From NCBI RefSeq assembly GCF_014251795.1, contig NZ_CP059201.1, positions 124,001 through 188,000 on the forward strand: a DNA stretch of 64,000 bases, written 5' to 3'. Origin of the DNA: Blattabacterium cuenoti. GTDB lineage: Bacteria > Bacteroidota > Bacteroidia > Flavobacteriales > Blattabacteriaceae. The position numbers were made by a program, and so were the translations under genes. Of the stretch, positions 39,901 to 47,754 are shown piece by piece (the stretch's first letter is position 1; each line of letters starts with the position of its first letter). The notes under the pieces are model-generated. The model was not told the DNA's origin. It saw only the letters and a program-made list of their open reading frames with translations, and ran no database searches.

Positions 39901-40614
39901 TCAATTGTAAAAACTTTGGTATTTAAAAATCTAAATGATAAAGACATTATAGAATCTATATTTTATTTTAAAAAACATATAGAATCCGTACAAATATTTA
40001 TGCTTTGTGGAGGTTTTAGTGCTGGAGATGAACCAGATGGGTCTGCTAAATTTATTGTATCTATATTACATAATCCATACATTCAAGATGCTATTAAATA
40101 TTTTCTTGATAAAGATGGATTGATTTTAGGAATTTGTAATGGGTTTCAAGGTCTAATAAAATCTGGATTGTTACCTTATGGTAAAATTTGTTTAAGAAAT
40201 CATAATTATCCTACATTGACTTACAATAAAGTAAAAAAACATATATCCCAATGTGTTCATATTAAAGTTATTTCTGATCATTCTCCATGGTTAAATGGAA
40301 TGAAAAATAAAATATATACTCTTCCCATATCTCACAGTGAAGGAAGATTTTATGCAAATCAAGATACAATCAATATTTTACTGAATAAAAATCAAATTGC
40401 CACGCAATATGTAGATTTGGAAGGAAATCCAAGTTTAGATAGATTATACAATCCGAATGGATCTGTTGAAGCGGTTGAAGGATTATTAAGTGAAGATGGT
40501 AAAATTTATGGAAGAATGACTCATCCGGAACGTTATGATCATGGATTATTAAAAAATATTCCTAATATTCATAAACATTCGATTTTTAAAAATGCAGTAC
40601 AATATTTCTTATAA
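36925..40614 (+). CDS. purL: Phosphoribosylformylglycinamidine synthase, single-chain
   Basis: It converts FGAR to FGAM using glutamine and ATP. The 1229-residue chain is the large form with all parts fused: an N-terminal PurS-like domain (about 1-150), a linker and FGAM synthase domains (about 170-930) with 'DVYWSDHCRHTTF', 'NETHNHPTEIDPFGGASTCVGG' and 'GGATDSSNEYN', and a glutaminase domain (about 965-1229) with nucleophile Cys in 'GICNGFQGLIKSG' and 'MTHPERYD'. The junction before the glutaminase is a low-complexity Lys/Asn/Glu run (about 933-958). E. coli PurL is 1295. Confidence 0.97.
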   Translation: MNFRIYIQKRSPFDIDSRKLYDELINMNISLYNVIIYYTYDIFNINEKLFLESLSKVFVDPVTDILHKKIHLNTSYIEFFPEKNDDRADAAMQCIKVLNPKKSTMVSVKTGKLIEFIGLKKNQDFEKIRKFYVKSCSNSNIENKKNKIKVISNFVNFSIEEIKKIHNTCNFSMSIDDLLFIQKYFNEEKRNPTQEELRIFDVYWSDHCRHTTFFTKLVNISFYGPLKKTYQNIFRKYLKNRDLIGRSKHPISLMDLSNQPAKILYKKGKLKNYVSSDEHNACIIMIDVDFTENKKKEKWYLLFKNETHNHPTEIDPFGGASTCVGGAIRDPLSGRAFVYQGIRLSGAADPINSKTFHGKLPQYKICLESARGYSSYGNQIGLATTHVHEIYHDGYQAKRMEIGMVVGAVPVNFVKQDKPKKGDIILLIGGLTKKEGIGGATDSSNEYNIDDKNYIKQKGNPIVERKIQRFFRKKKVISLIKKCNDFGAGGASVAIGELSDSLELYLDKIPLKNSENIDIIEIALSESQERMAVILDPKNVKKFIHFSHEENIVSVPIGKITNNKRIIFYYKEKEIFNVKSSFLNTKGSDKEQTVHVYSPTSISPFKKSKNISFSKKIFLKTLSKLNIASQKSLVEMFDSTVGATTVLMPFGGKYQMTPSEGSVQKIPIFKGNTNTVSLVSWGFHPEISSWSPFHGGAYAVVECISKIVSMGGNYRNTYFSFQEYYQKLGNNPNNWGKPFSALLGAYHAQMSLELASIGGKDSMSGTYKDLHVPPTLIVFGVSTGECSHIISPEFKKVGNKIYLYDHNSLKNEMPDFHSLKKAYDQVYEGISSGKIVSVKTVKDGGISVALAKMSFGNRLGAVIDYYDDLLEINIGSLIVESSSNISDSNFILIGEIIDDQYLNFNGISIHIDESIKNWVKTFHPIFGEKEKTETKIEEKNNLQKNKNKKNKKENSFIWKCQFKKKGKPHVFIPIFPGTNSEFESIRAFEKEGSIVKTLVFKNLNDKDIIESIFYFKKHIESVQIFMLCGGFSAGDEPDGSAKFIVSILHNPYIQDAIKYFLDKDGLILGICNGFQGLIKSGLLPYGKICLRNHNYPTLTYNKVKKHISQCVHIKVISDHSPWLNGMKNKIYTLPISHSEGRFYANQDTINILLNKNQIATQYVDLEGNPSLDRLYNPNGSVEAVEGLLSEDGKIYGRMTHPERYDHGLLKNIPNIHKHSIFKNAVQYFL

Positions 40615-40631
40615 AAATTTAAATATAAATT

Positions 40632-41126
40632 ATGAAAGTGGCTATATTTTTTGGAAGTCTTTCCGATAGATCAATTATGAAAATCACATCGGAAGTACTA
40701 AAAACATTTAACATCAGTTATAAATCTTATGTAATTTCCGCACATAGATTACCAGATATTTTATCAGAAACCATCAAAAAAGTAGAATCCGAAGGATCCG
40801 ATGTCATTATTGCAGGAGCTGGATTATCTGCTCATTTACCTGGAATTATTTCTTCTAAAACAATTTTACCTGTAATAGGAGTCCCAATTCATTGTAATAA
40901 TAATTATGGATCTTTAGGAGGAATTGATGCCCTTTTTTCTATGATACAAATGCCAAAAGATGTCCCCGTTGCTACAGTAGGAATAAATAATTCCTATAAT
41001 GCAGCTTTACTTGCTATTCATATTCTAGCTATAAAATATCAAAATATTAGAGAATTATTGCTCAAATTCAGAATGAAAAAAAAAAAGAAATTGATAACTG
41101 AAATTAAGCAAAATTTATTATCATGA
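40632..41126 (+). CDS. purE: N5-carboxyaminoimidazole ribonucleotide mutase
   Basis: A class I PurE that converts N5-CAIR to CAIR. The 164-residue protein has 'IFFGSLSDRSIMKI', 'VISAHRLPDIL', 'VIIAGAGLSAHLPGI' and 'GVPIHCNNNYGSLGGIDALFSMIQMPKDVPVATVGI'. The conserved His is in 'SAHR'. Class I PurE normally needs PurK to supply N5-CAIR; purK is not beside it nor anywhere in this window. Its stop overlaps the purC start by 4 bp. Confidence 0.95.
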   Translation: MKVAIFFGSLSDRSIMKITSEVLKTFNISYKSYVISAHRLPDILSETIKKVESEGSDVIIAGAGLSAHLPGIISSKTILPVIGVPIHCNNNYGSLGGIDALFSMIQMPKDVPVATVGINNSYNAALLAIHILAIKYQNIRELLLKFRMKKKKKLITEIKQNLLS

Positions 41127-41854
41127 GCAGCTGCATTATTAAAAAAAATATTTTAATAGAAGGTAAAACAAAAAAAGTATATAATACTGATAATCCATTT
41201 GAAGTTATAATTCATCATACAGATAATATAACTGCTTTAGATGGATTAAAAAAAAGTTTTATACAAGATAAAGGAGTTTTAAATAATGAAATCACTACAT
41301 TGATTTTTCAATTTTTAAATTCTTGTAATATTAAAACCCATTTTATCCGAAAAATAAACAATAGAGAACAATTATGTCATAAAGTAGATATGATTCCTTT
41401 AGAATTTGTTGTTCGTAATATTGTTTCTGGAAGTATGTCTCAACGTTTAGGAATAAAAGAAGGAATTAATTTATATGATCCTATTTTTGAAATATTTTAC
41501 AAAAATGATAAATTAAAAGATCCCTTAATTAATGATTATCATGCAGTATTTTTAAAAATTGTTTCTCATGAAGAATTAAATACCATTTATAATATCACAT
41601 CTCAAATCAATATTTTTATCAAAAAATACTTTTTTGATAAAAATATTATATTAGTCGATTTTAAAATCGAATTCGGGAAAAATTATAAAAATGAAATCGT
41701 ATTGTCCGATGAGATCAGTCCAGATACTTGTCGTTTTTGGGATAAAAGAACAATGAAAAAATTAGACAAGGATTTATTTCGAAGGGGTTTTAAAGAAAAA
41801 GAAGAAGTATTTGATATATATATAGAAATATTAAAAAGGTTAAATGTAAGTTAA
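41123..41854 (+). CDS. purC: SAICAR synthetase
   Basis: It adds aspartate to CAIR using ATP. The 243-residue protein has the N-terminal 'LIEGKTKKVYNTD', 'FIRKINNREQLCHKVDMIPLEFVVRNIVSGSM' and the C-terminal 'LVDFKIEFGKNYKNEIVLSDEISPDTCRFWD'. Length is normal (E. coli 237). It overlaps purE by 4 bp, indicating translational coupling; purF follows after 59 bp. Confidence 0.96.
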   Translation: MSSCIIKKNILIEGKTKKVYNTDNPFEVIIHHTDNITALDGLKKSFIQDKGVLNNEITTLIFQFLNSCNIKTHFIRKINNREQLCHKVDMIPLEFVVRNIVSGSMSQRLGIKEGINLYDPIFEIFYKNDKLKDPLINDYHAVFLKIVSHEELNTIYNITSQINIFIKKYFFDKNIILVDFKIEFGKNYKNEIVLSDEISPDTCRFWDKRTMKKLDKDLFRRGFKEKEEVFDIYIEILKRLNVS

Positions 41855-41913
41855 GTTAATACATTAATTAAAATAATGGAACAAAGATATTCTTTTTCCA
41901 AAAGAACAAAATA

Positions 41914-43350
41914 ATGATATCTCAATTATTCACTTCTATTCTGGAAAATAATTATTACTTTGATAAGTTTCATGATGAATGTGGTATTTTTGGCATTTAT
42001 TCTCCCGATAAAGTAGATACCTTTTCTTTAATTCAATTTGGTTTATTTGCATTACAACATAGAGGACAAGAAGCTTGTGGTTTTTCTGTTTTACGAGATG
42101 GATTTATTATATCACATAAAAGCGAAGGTCTTGTTTTAGATTTTTTCAGAAAAATTTCTAATTCTGAATGTTATCATGGAAATGCTGTAATTGGACACAC
42201 TCGTTATTCTACAGAAGGAGGACAAAGCAAAAAAAATATTCAACCTTTTTTTGGTGAAAATACTTATGGTAGAAGTACAATATCTATTGTCCATAATGGA
42301 AATTTAGTCAATGCTGAATCTATTCGTAAAAAATTGGAATCTAAAGGAATAAATTTTATATCAGAATACTCAGATTCAGAAGTAATTTTACGTTTAATAC
42401 AAAAATATTTATTAGAATTTGACAATAATTTAAAAAAAGCTATTCAAAAAACAACTATTGATATTAAAGGAGCTTATTCTGTTATTGTACTTATGGATAA
42501 TAAAATAGCTGCATTTAGAGATCCAAACGGAATACGTCCTTTATGTTATGGAATGTTGAATGAAAATACTTACATATTTAGTTCTGAAACATGTGGAATA
42601 GATTCTGTTGGAGGATTTTATATTAGAGATTTATTTCCAGGAGAAATTATAATTGTGGATAATCAATCAACTCAATTTTATAAACTTACAGAAATGAAAA
42701 ATTCAAAAAAAAGAATATGTTCTTTTGAGTACATTTATTTTTCTCGTCCTGATTCTTTAATTGAAAATGTAAATGTTTATGAAATTCGTGAAAAAAGTGG
42801 AGAAAAACTTTATGAACAATATCCAGTAAAAGCTGATGTAGTTATTGGAGTTCCAGATTCTGGAGTTCCAGCTTCTATTGGATATTCCAAAGCTTCTGGA
42901 ATTCCTTTCAAACCTATTTTAGTAAAAAATAAATATATTGGAAGATCTTTTATTTTACCCAAACAAAAAATGCGGGAGAAAATGGTAAACTTAAAATTAA
43001 ATCCTATATTAGATGAAATCAAAGGAAAACGTATTGTTATTATTGATGATTCTATAGTTCGTGGAACTACCAGTCGTAGATTGGTTTATATATTAAGAAA
43101 AGCAGGAGCTAAAGAAATTCATTTTAGAAGTGCTTCTCCTCCTATTATAGGTCCATGTTATTTAGGAGTAAATACTCCAAGTAAAAAAGATCTCATATCA
43201 TATAATTATATTGATAAAAAAAATATAGCAAAAATTCTAAATGTAGATAGTTTAGAATTTTTAAGTATGGAGAATTTAATAGATATTCTTGGAAGTACTC
43301 ATTATTGTTTTGGTTGTTTTACCGGAAATTATCCAGTTCAAAAAAAATGA
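41914..43350 (+). CDS. purF: Amidophosphoribosyltransferase
   Basis: It makes phosphoribosylamine from PRPP and glutamine, the committed purine step. The 478-residue protein has the N-terminal nucleophile Cys23 in 'DECGIFGIYS', preceded by a 22-residue propeptide that must be removed. The glutaminase domain (about 23-250) includes 'GHTRYSTEGG'. The PRPP loop is 'VIIDDSIVRGTTSRR'. Cysteines in 'GPCYLGVNTP' and 'YCFGCFTGNYP' match the Fe-S-cluster type of Bacillus rather than the cluster-free E. coli type. The stop overlaps the purM start by 4 bp. Confidence 0.96.
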   Translation: MISQLFTSILENNYYFDKFHDECGIFGIYSPDKVDTFSLIQFGLFALQHRGQEACGFSVLRDGFIISHKSEGLVLDFFRKISNSECYHGNAVIGHTRYSTEGGQSKKNIQPFFGENTYGRSTISIVHNGNLVNAESIRKKLESKGINFISEYSDSEVILRLIQKYLLEFDNNLKKAIQKTTIDIKGAYSVIVLMDNKIAAFRDPNGIRPLCYGMLNENTYIFSSETCGIDSVGGFYIRDLFPGEIIIVDNQSTQFYKLTEMKNSKKRICSFEYIYFSRPDSLIENVNVYEIREKSGEKLYEQYPVKADVVIGVPDSGVPASIGYSKASGIPFKPILVKNKYIGRSFILPKQKMREKMVNLKLNPILDEIKGKRIVIIDDSIVRGTTSRRLVYILRKAGAKEIHFRSASPPIIGPCYLGVNTPSKKDLISYNYIDKKNIAKILNVDSLEFLSMENLIDILGSTHYCFGCFTGNYPVQKK

Positions 43351-44336
43351 AAAATATAAAATTAAAAAAAAGCAACATTGCGATTAGTAGTATTTTGGAA
43401 AAAACTTATAATAAAATGGTTATAAGTACATTAGATCATTTTTCAGGATTTTATAAAATATATGAATTTGGATACAAAGAACCTATTTTAGTATCTGGAG
43501 TTGATGGAGTTGGAACCAAACTACGTTTGGCTATAGACTATAAAAAATATGATGTAATTGGAAAAGATTGTTTTGCAATGTGTGCAAATGATGTTTTATG
43601 TCATGGAGCCATTCCTTTATTTTTTTTAGATTATTTAGCTTGTGGAAAATTAAATTCTACTATTATAGAAAAAATTGTACAAGGAATAGCAATTTCCTGC
43701 AAAAAAACAAATACTTGTCTGATTGGAGGAGAAACTGCGGAAATGCCTGGTATTTATAAAGAAAACGATTATGATATAGCTGGATTTTGTGTAGGAGTTG
43801 TAGAAAAAAATCATCTTATAGATGGGAAGAAATTAATTAATGAAGGAGATATTTTAATAGGACTTCCTTCATCAGGTGTACATAGTAATGGTTTTTCTAT
43901 GATTCGAAATATTTTTTCTACAGAAGATTTTACGATATATTTTCAAAAAAAACCATTTTATGAAACACTTTTAACCCCAACTAGAATTTATCATTTTCCT
44001 ATTCATATTTTATTAAAAAAATTTTTAATTCACGGATTAGCTCATATTACTGGAGGAGGAATTTCAGATAATTTATATCGAATCATTCCAGAAAATTTAT
44101 CAGCTGTAGTAGAAAAAGAAAAAATTCCGATTCAACCTGTTTTCAATTACATTCAAAAAAAAGGAAATATATCAGAATGTAAAATGTGGAATACTTTTAA
44201 TATGGGAGTAGGAATGATTATAGTAATTTCTATGAAAGATAAATGTTCTATTTTAGAGAAACTTTCTCTATTAGGAGAAAAACCTTTTGTTTTAGGGTAT
44301 ATTGTAAAAGGAAATAAAAAAGTATTTTTGAAATAA
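43347..44336 (+). CDS. purM: Phosphoribosylformylglycinamidine cyclo-ligase (AIR synthetase)
   Basis: It closes FGAM to AIR using ATP. Starting at the ATG at 43347 (overlapping the purF stop as ATGA) gives 329 residues. The frame is open back to 43305, but the extra residues have no family similarity. Motifs include 'LVSGVDGVGTKLRLAID', 'DCFAMCANDVLCHGAIPLFFLDYLACG', 'GGETAEMPG' and 'HITGGGISDNLYRIIP'. The N-terminal segment is slightly shorter than E. coli PurM (345). Confidence 0.96.
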   Translation: MKNIKLKKSNIAISSILEKTYNKMVISTLDHFSGFYKIYEFGYKEPILVSGVDGVGTKLRLAIDYKKYDVIGKDCFAMCANDVLCHGAIPLFFLDYLACGKLNSTIIEKIVQGIAISCKKTNTCLIGGETAEMPGIYKENDYDIAGFCVGVVEKNHLIDGKKLINEGDILIGLPSSGVHSNGFSMIRNIFSTEDFTIYFQKKPFYETLLTPTRIYHFPIHILLKKFLIHGLAHITGGGISDNLYRIIPENLSAVVEKEKIPIQPVFNYIQKKGNISECKMWNTFNMGVGMIIVISMKDKCSILEKLSLLGEKPFVLGYIVKGNKKVFLK

Positions 44337-44347
44337 TAAATCTTTTC

Positions 44348-44917
44348 ATGAAAAGAATCGCTATTTTAGTTTCTGGAAAAGGGACCAATATGCAACATAT
44401 TTTACAAGCAATCAAAAGCGGTTTGCTTTATAATTTTATGATAAATATAGTAATTTCTGATAGATGGTGTCAAGCCATTCAATGTGCATTAGAAAATGAT
44501 ATCCCTGTACTTTCTTTAATAAAAACTAAAAAAAAATTTCTTTCTAAAGAAATAGACAATATATTGATAAGATATATTCCAAATATTATAGTTCTTTCAG
44601 GATTTCTTTCCATACTTGATACAGATTTTTGTGAAAAATGGTTAAATAAGATTATAAATATTCATCCTTCCTTATTACCTAAATATGGAGGAAAAGGAAT
44701 GTATGGAATGAAAGTACATCAAGAAGTTATAAAAAATAAGGAGAAAATATCAGGAGCTACAGTTCATTATGTTACAAAAAATGTGGATTTAGGAGATATA
44801 ATTTTGAAAAAAACATGTCAAATTGATTCAAAAGAAACTCCTATTTCTTTATCAGAAAAAGTTTCTATAATAGAAAAAGAAATATTAATTCAATCTATTA
44901 ACCAACTTTTATGTTAG
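44348..44917 (+). CDS. purN: Phosphoribosylglycinamide formyltransferase
   Basis: It formylates GAR with 10-formyl-tetrahydrofolate. The 189-residue protein has 'ILVSGKGTNMQHILQAI', the catalytic Asn-His region 'NIHPSLLPKYGG' and the Asp in 'VDLGDIILKK'. Length is normal (E. coli 212, with shorter variants). It lies 11 bp after purM. No folate-independent purT is seen in the window. Confidence 0.95.
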   Translation: MKRIAILVSGKGTNMQHILQAIKSGLLYNFMINIVISDRWCQAIQCALENDIPVLSLIKTKKKFLSKEIDNILIRYIPNIIVLSGFLSILDTDFCEKWLNKIINIHPSLLPKYGGKGMYGMKVHQEVIKNKEKISGATVHYVTKNVDLGDIILKKTCQIDSKETPISLSEKVSIIEKEILIQSINQLLC

Positions 44918-44969
44918 TTAATAATACTAAAAAATGTACTTAAAAAATAATTAATTAGTAGTATGTATT

Positions 44970-46493
44970 ATGAAAAGAGCTTTAATTAGTGTTTATGAAA
45001 AAAATGAAAAATTGTTTGATTTCGTGAGTTTTTTGAATCAAAAAGGATATCAAATTGTTTCTACAGGAGGAACTTTTCAATATTTTGTAAAAAAAGGATT
45101 ATCAAATATCATCAATATATCTGATTTAACTTCTTTTTCTGAAATTTTAGATGGAAGAGTAAAAACTCTTCATCCTAATATATATATAGGGATTTTAGCT
45201 AATCGTTCCATAGAAGAACATATGAAATATGTTCTTCATTATAATATTAATCTTATTGATATTGTATTAGTGAATTTTTATCCATTCTTTGAAAAAATAC
45301 ATAAAAATTATTCTACTAAAGAATTAATAGAATTTATTGATATAGGTGGACCTTCTATGCTTAGAGCAGCTGCTAAAAATTTTTTACATGTCACGGCTAT
45401 TACAGATAATAATGATTATAAACTAGTTCAAAATGAAATTGAACATTATGGATTTCCTTCCTTAAAATTAAGGAAAAAATTGGCAGGAAAAGCATTTAAT
45501 TTTACTTCTTATTACGATTCTTCTATTTCTCAATATCTTTTAGATGAAAAATTTCCTATTTATTTACATTCTTCTTATGAAAAGAAAATGAATCTCCGTT
45601 ATGGAGAAAACCCTCATCAAAAAGCAGCTTATTACGTTAATACAATTCATGAAGGAGCCATGCGAAATTTTCATCAATTGCATGGAAAAAAGTTATCATT
45701 TAATAATTTAAGAGATATGGATATAGCGTGGAAAGTTGTTACTCAATTTTCTGAACCTGCTTGTTGTACAGTAAAACATTCGACACCTTGTGGTGTCGCA
45801 TTAGGCAGAAATATTATTGAGGCATTTCAAAAAACATATTATGCTGATCCTATTTCTTCTTTTGGAGGAATAATGGCTGTGAATGTACCAATTACAAAGG
45901 AACTCGCAAAAGAAATTAATCACATTTTTTTAGAAGTTATTCTTTCACCGAGTTATGAAACAGATGTTTTAAATATTTTAAAAATCAAAAAAAATATTAG
46001 AATTATTAGTATCAACGAACCTATTTCAGATCAACTAGAATATGTCCAAATAGATGGAGGAATTTTAGTACAAGAATCAGATTATTTTTTTCCTTATGGA
46101 AAAAATTACAAAATAGTTACTAAAAAAGAATTTAGTGATCAAGAACTAAAATCTTTATTTTTTGCTCAAAAAGTAGTAAAATATGTAAAATCTAATGCGA
46201 TTGTTGTAGCTAAAGGAACGCAAACTTTAGGTATTTCTGGAGGTCAAACTAACAGAATTTGGGCAGCTCGTCAAGCTATAGAAAGAGCTGTAGAAAAAAG
46301 TCAGGATGGATTAGTTCTCGTATCTGATGCTTTTTTTCCTTTTCGAGATGTTGTAGATGAAGCGGCTCGTTTTGGTGGAATACGTGCAATTCTTCAACCA
46401 GGTGGATCTATACGGGATGAAGAATCTATAAAAGCTTGTGACGATTATGGAATAGCAATGGCTTTTACTGGGGAAAGACACTTTAAACATTAA
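44970..46493 (+). CDS. purH: AICAR transformylase / IMP cyclohydrolase
   Basis: This bifunctional enzyme does the last two steps to IMP. The 507-residue protein has an N-terminal MGS-fold cyclohydrolase (about 1-190) with 'LISVYEKN', 'STGGTFQYF' and 'GRVKTLHPNIYIGILA'. The C-terminal transformylase (about 195-507) has the catalytic Lys-His in 'VKHSTPCGVALG' and 'SDAFFPFRD...GGSIRDEE'. The Lys-His region is encoded by a tight GC-rich hairpin (45781-45798). Length is close to family (about 510-530). Confidence 0.96.
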   Translation: MKRALISVYEKNEKLFDFVSFLNQKGYQIVSTGGTFQYFVKKGLSNIINISDLTSFSEILDGRVKTLHPNIYIGILANRSIEEHMKYVLHYNINLIDIVLVNFYPFFEKIHKNYSTKELIEFIDIGGPSMLRAAAKNFLHVTAITDNNDYKLVQNEIEHYGFPSLKLRKKLAGKAFNFTSYYDSSISQYLLDEKFPIYLHSSYEKKMNLRYGENPHQKAAYYVNTIHEGAMRNFHQLHGKKLSFNNLRDMDIAWKVVTQFSEPACCTVKHSTPCGVALGRNIIEAFQKTYYADPISSFGGIMAVNVPITKELAKEINHIFLEVILSPSYETDVLNILKIKKNIRIISINEPISDQLEYVQIDGGILVQESDYFFPYGKNYKIVTKKEFSDQELKSLFFAQKVVKYVKSNAIVVAKGTQTLGISGGQTNRIWAARQAIERAVEKSQDGLVLVSDAFFPFRDVVDEAARFGGIRAILQPGGSIRDEESIKACDDYGIAMAFTGERHFKH

Positions 46494-46498
46494 AAATC

Positions 46499-47734
46499 AT
46501 GAAAATTTTAATTCTTGGAGGAGGAGGACGTGAACATGCTATAGGTAAAAAATTATTGGAAGATGATCCTTCAATAGATCTTTATTTTTATCCTGGAAAC
46601 GGAGGAACAAGTATAATAGGAAAAAATATTGAAAATCATCATACTGTATTAGATTTAGGTTTTTTTTCTAAAAAAAATACAATAGATATAACTATTGTAG
46701 GATCAGAAGTTTTTTTATTGAAAGGTGTTGTAGATATTTTTCAAAATTTTGGATTAAAAATAGTTGGACCGCATTACCTAGCGGCTAAACTTGAAGGAGA
46801 TCGAATTTTTGCGAAATCTTTTATGAGGAAATATGGAATTCGTACTCCTAAATATAAAATTTTTTATTGTTATGAAAAAGCAATTAATTTTTTAAAAAAA
46901 AACACAAATTCTATAGCTATTAAAACTAACGGAATAGCTGCTGGAAAAGGAGTTTTTTTGACTCATAATCCAAATGACGCAATAGAAGTATTACAAAATA
47001 TTATGATCAAGAAAAAATTTGGAGAATCTGGAAATCAGATTATTATAGAAGAATTTTTAAAAGGAAACGAAGCTTCGATTATAGCTTTTTTTAATAAAAA
47101 AAATATAATTCCTTTTTTATCGGCTAAAGACTATAAAAAAATTGGTGAAAATGAACAAGGATTAAATACAGGAGGAATGGGCGCGATTGTTCCTAATCCA
47201 CATATGAAAAATTCGATTTGGATAGACTTTAAAAAAAATATTTTAGAACCTACTTTAGAAGGATTAATTATAGAGAAATTAACCTTTTTTGGATTCATAT
47301 ATTTTGGATTAATGATTAGTCATAACAAAGTTTATTTATTAGAATACAATACTCGTATCGGAGATCCTGAGGCTCAAACTTTATTTCCATTAATGAAAAG
47401 TAATTTTCTAAATGTTATTCAATCTTCTTTTCAGAAGAAAGAAATATTTTTTGATTGGAAAAAATTATGTTCTTGTTGCGTAGTTTTATCATCTGTAGGA
47501 TATCCTGAAAAATATGAAAGTGGAAAAATTATAACAGGATTAAATTCTTTACAAGAACCTTTTTATATTGCTGGAGCAAAAAGAGAACAAGAAAAATGGA
47601 TTACATCAAGTGGACGAGTAATTAACATAGTAGAAACAGGAAATACGATTCAAGAAGCTAGAAAAAAAGCTTATGATAAGGTTAAAAAAATTCAATTTGA
47701 TAATTTATATTTCAGAAAAGATATTGGTTTATAA
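46499..47734 (+). CDS. purD: Phosphoribosylamine-glycine ligase (GAR synthetase)
   Basis: An ATP-grasp enzyme that joins phosphoribosylamine and glycine. The 411-residue protein has 'ILGGGGREHAIGKKL', 'GPHYLAAKLEGDRIFAKSFM', 'KTNGIAAGKGVFL' and 'YNTRIGDPEAQTLFPLM'. Length is a little under E. coli PurD (429). It starts 5 bp after purH. With purF and purN in the same run, the early purine steps are complete. Confidence 0.96.
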   Translation: MKILILGGGGREHAIGKKLLEDDPSIDLYFYPGNGGTSIIGKNIENHHTVLDLGFFSKKNTIDITIVGSEVFLLKGVVDIFQNFGLKIVGPHYLAAKLEGDRIFAKSFMRKYGIRTPKYKIFYCYEKAINFLKKNTNSIAIKTNGIAAGKGVFLTHNPNDAIEVLQNIMIKKKFGESGNQIIIEEFLKGNEASIIAFFNKKNIIPFLSAKDYKKIGENEQGLNTGGMGAIVPNPHMKNSIWIDFKKNILEPTLEGLIIEKLTFFGFIYFGLMISHNKVYLLEYNTRIGDPEAQTLFPLMKSNFLNVIQSSFQKKEIFFDWKKLCSCCVVLSSVGYPEKYESGKIITGLNSLQEPFYIAGAKREQEKWITSSGRVINIVETGNTIQEARKKAYDKVKKIQFDNLYFRKDIGL

Positions 47735-47754
47735 TTTAACAGCATAAAAAAAAA

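Noticed and set aside
41655..41670. 16-bp perfect palindrome TCGATTTTAAAATCGA in purC
   Set aside because: It is mostly A/T, lies inside a conserved coding stretch, and about one such palindrome is expected by chance in a sequence of this size and composition.
42654..42662. Exact reverse DnaA-box match (TGTGGATAA) in purF
   Set aside because: It is within coding sequence without neighbouring boxes; a single 9-mer match is expected by chance.
43305..43346. Upstream extension of the purM frame into purF
   Set aside because: The extra 14 residues overlap the purF C terminus in another frame; ATG 43347 with the typical ATGA overlap is the better start.
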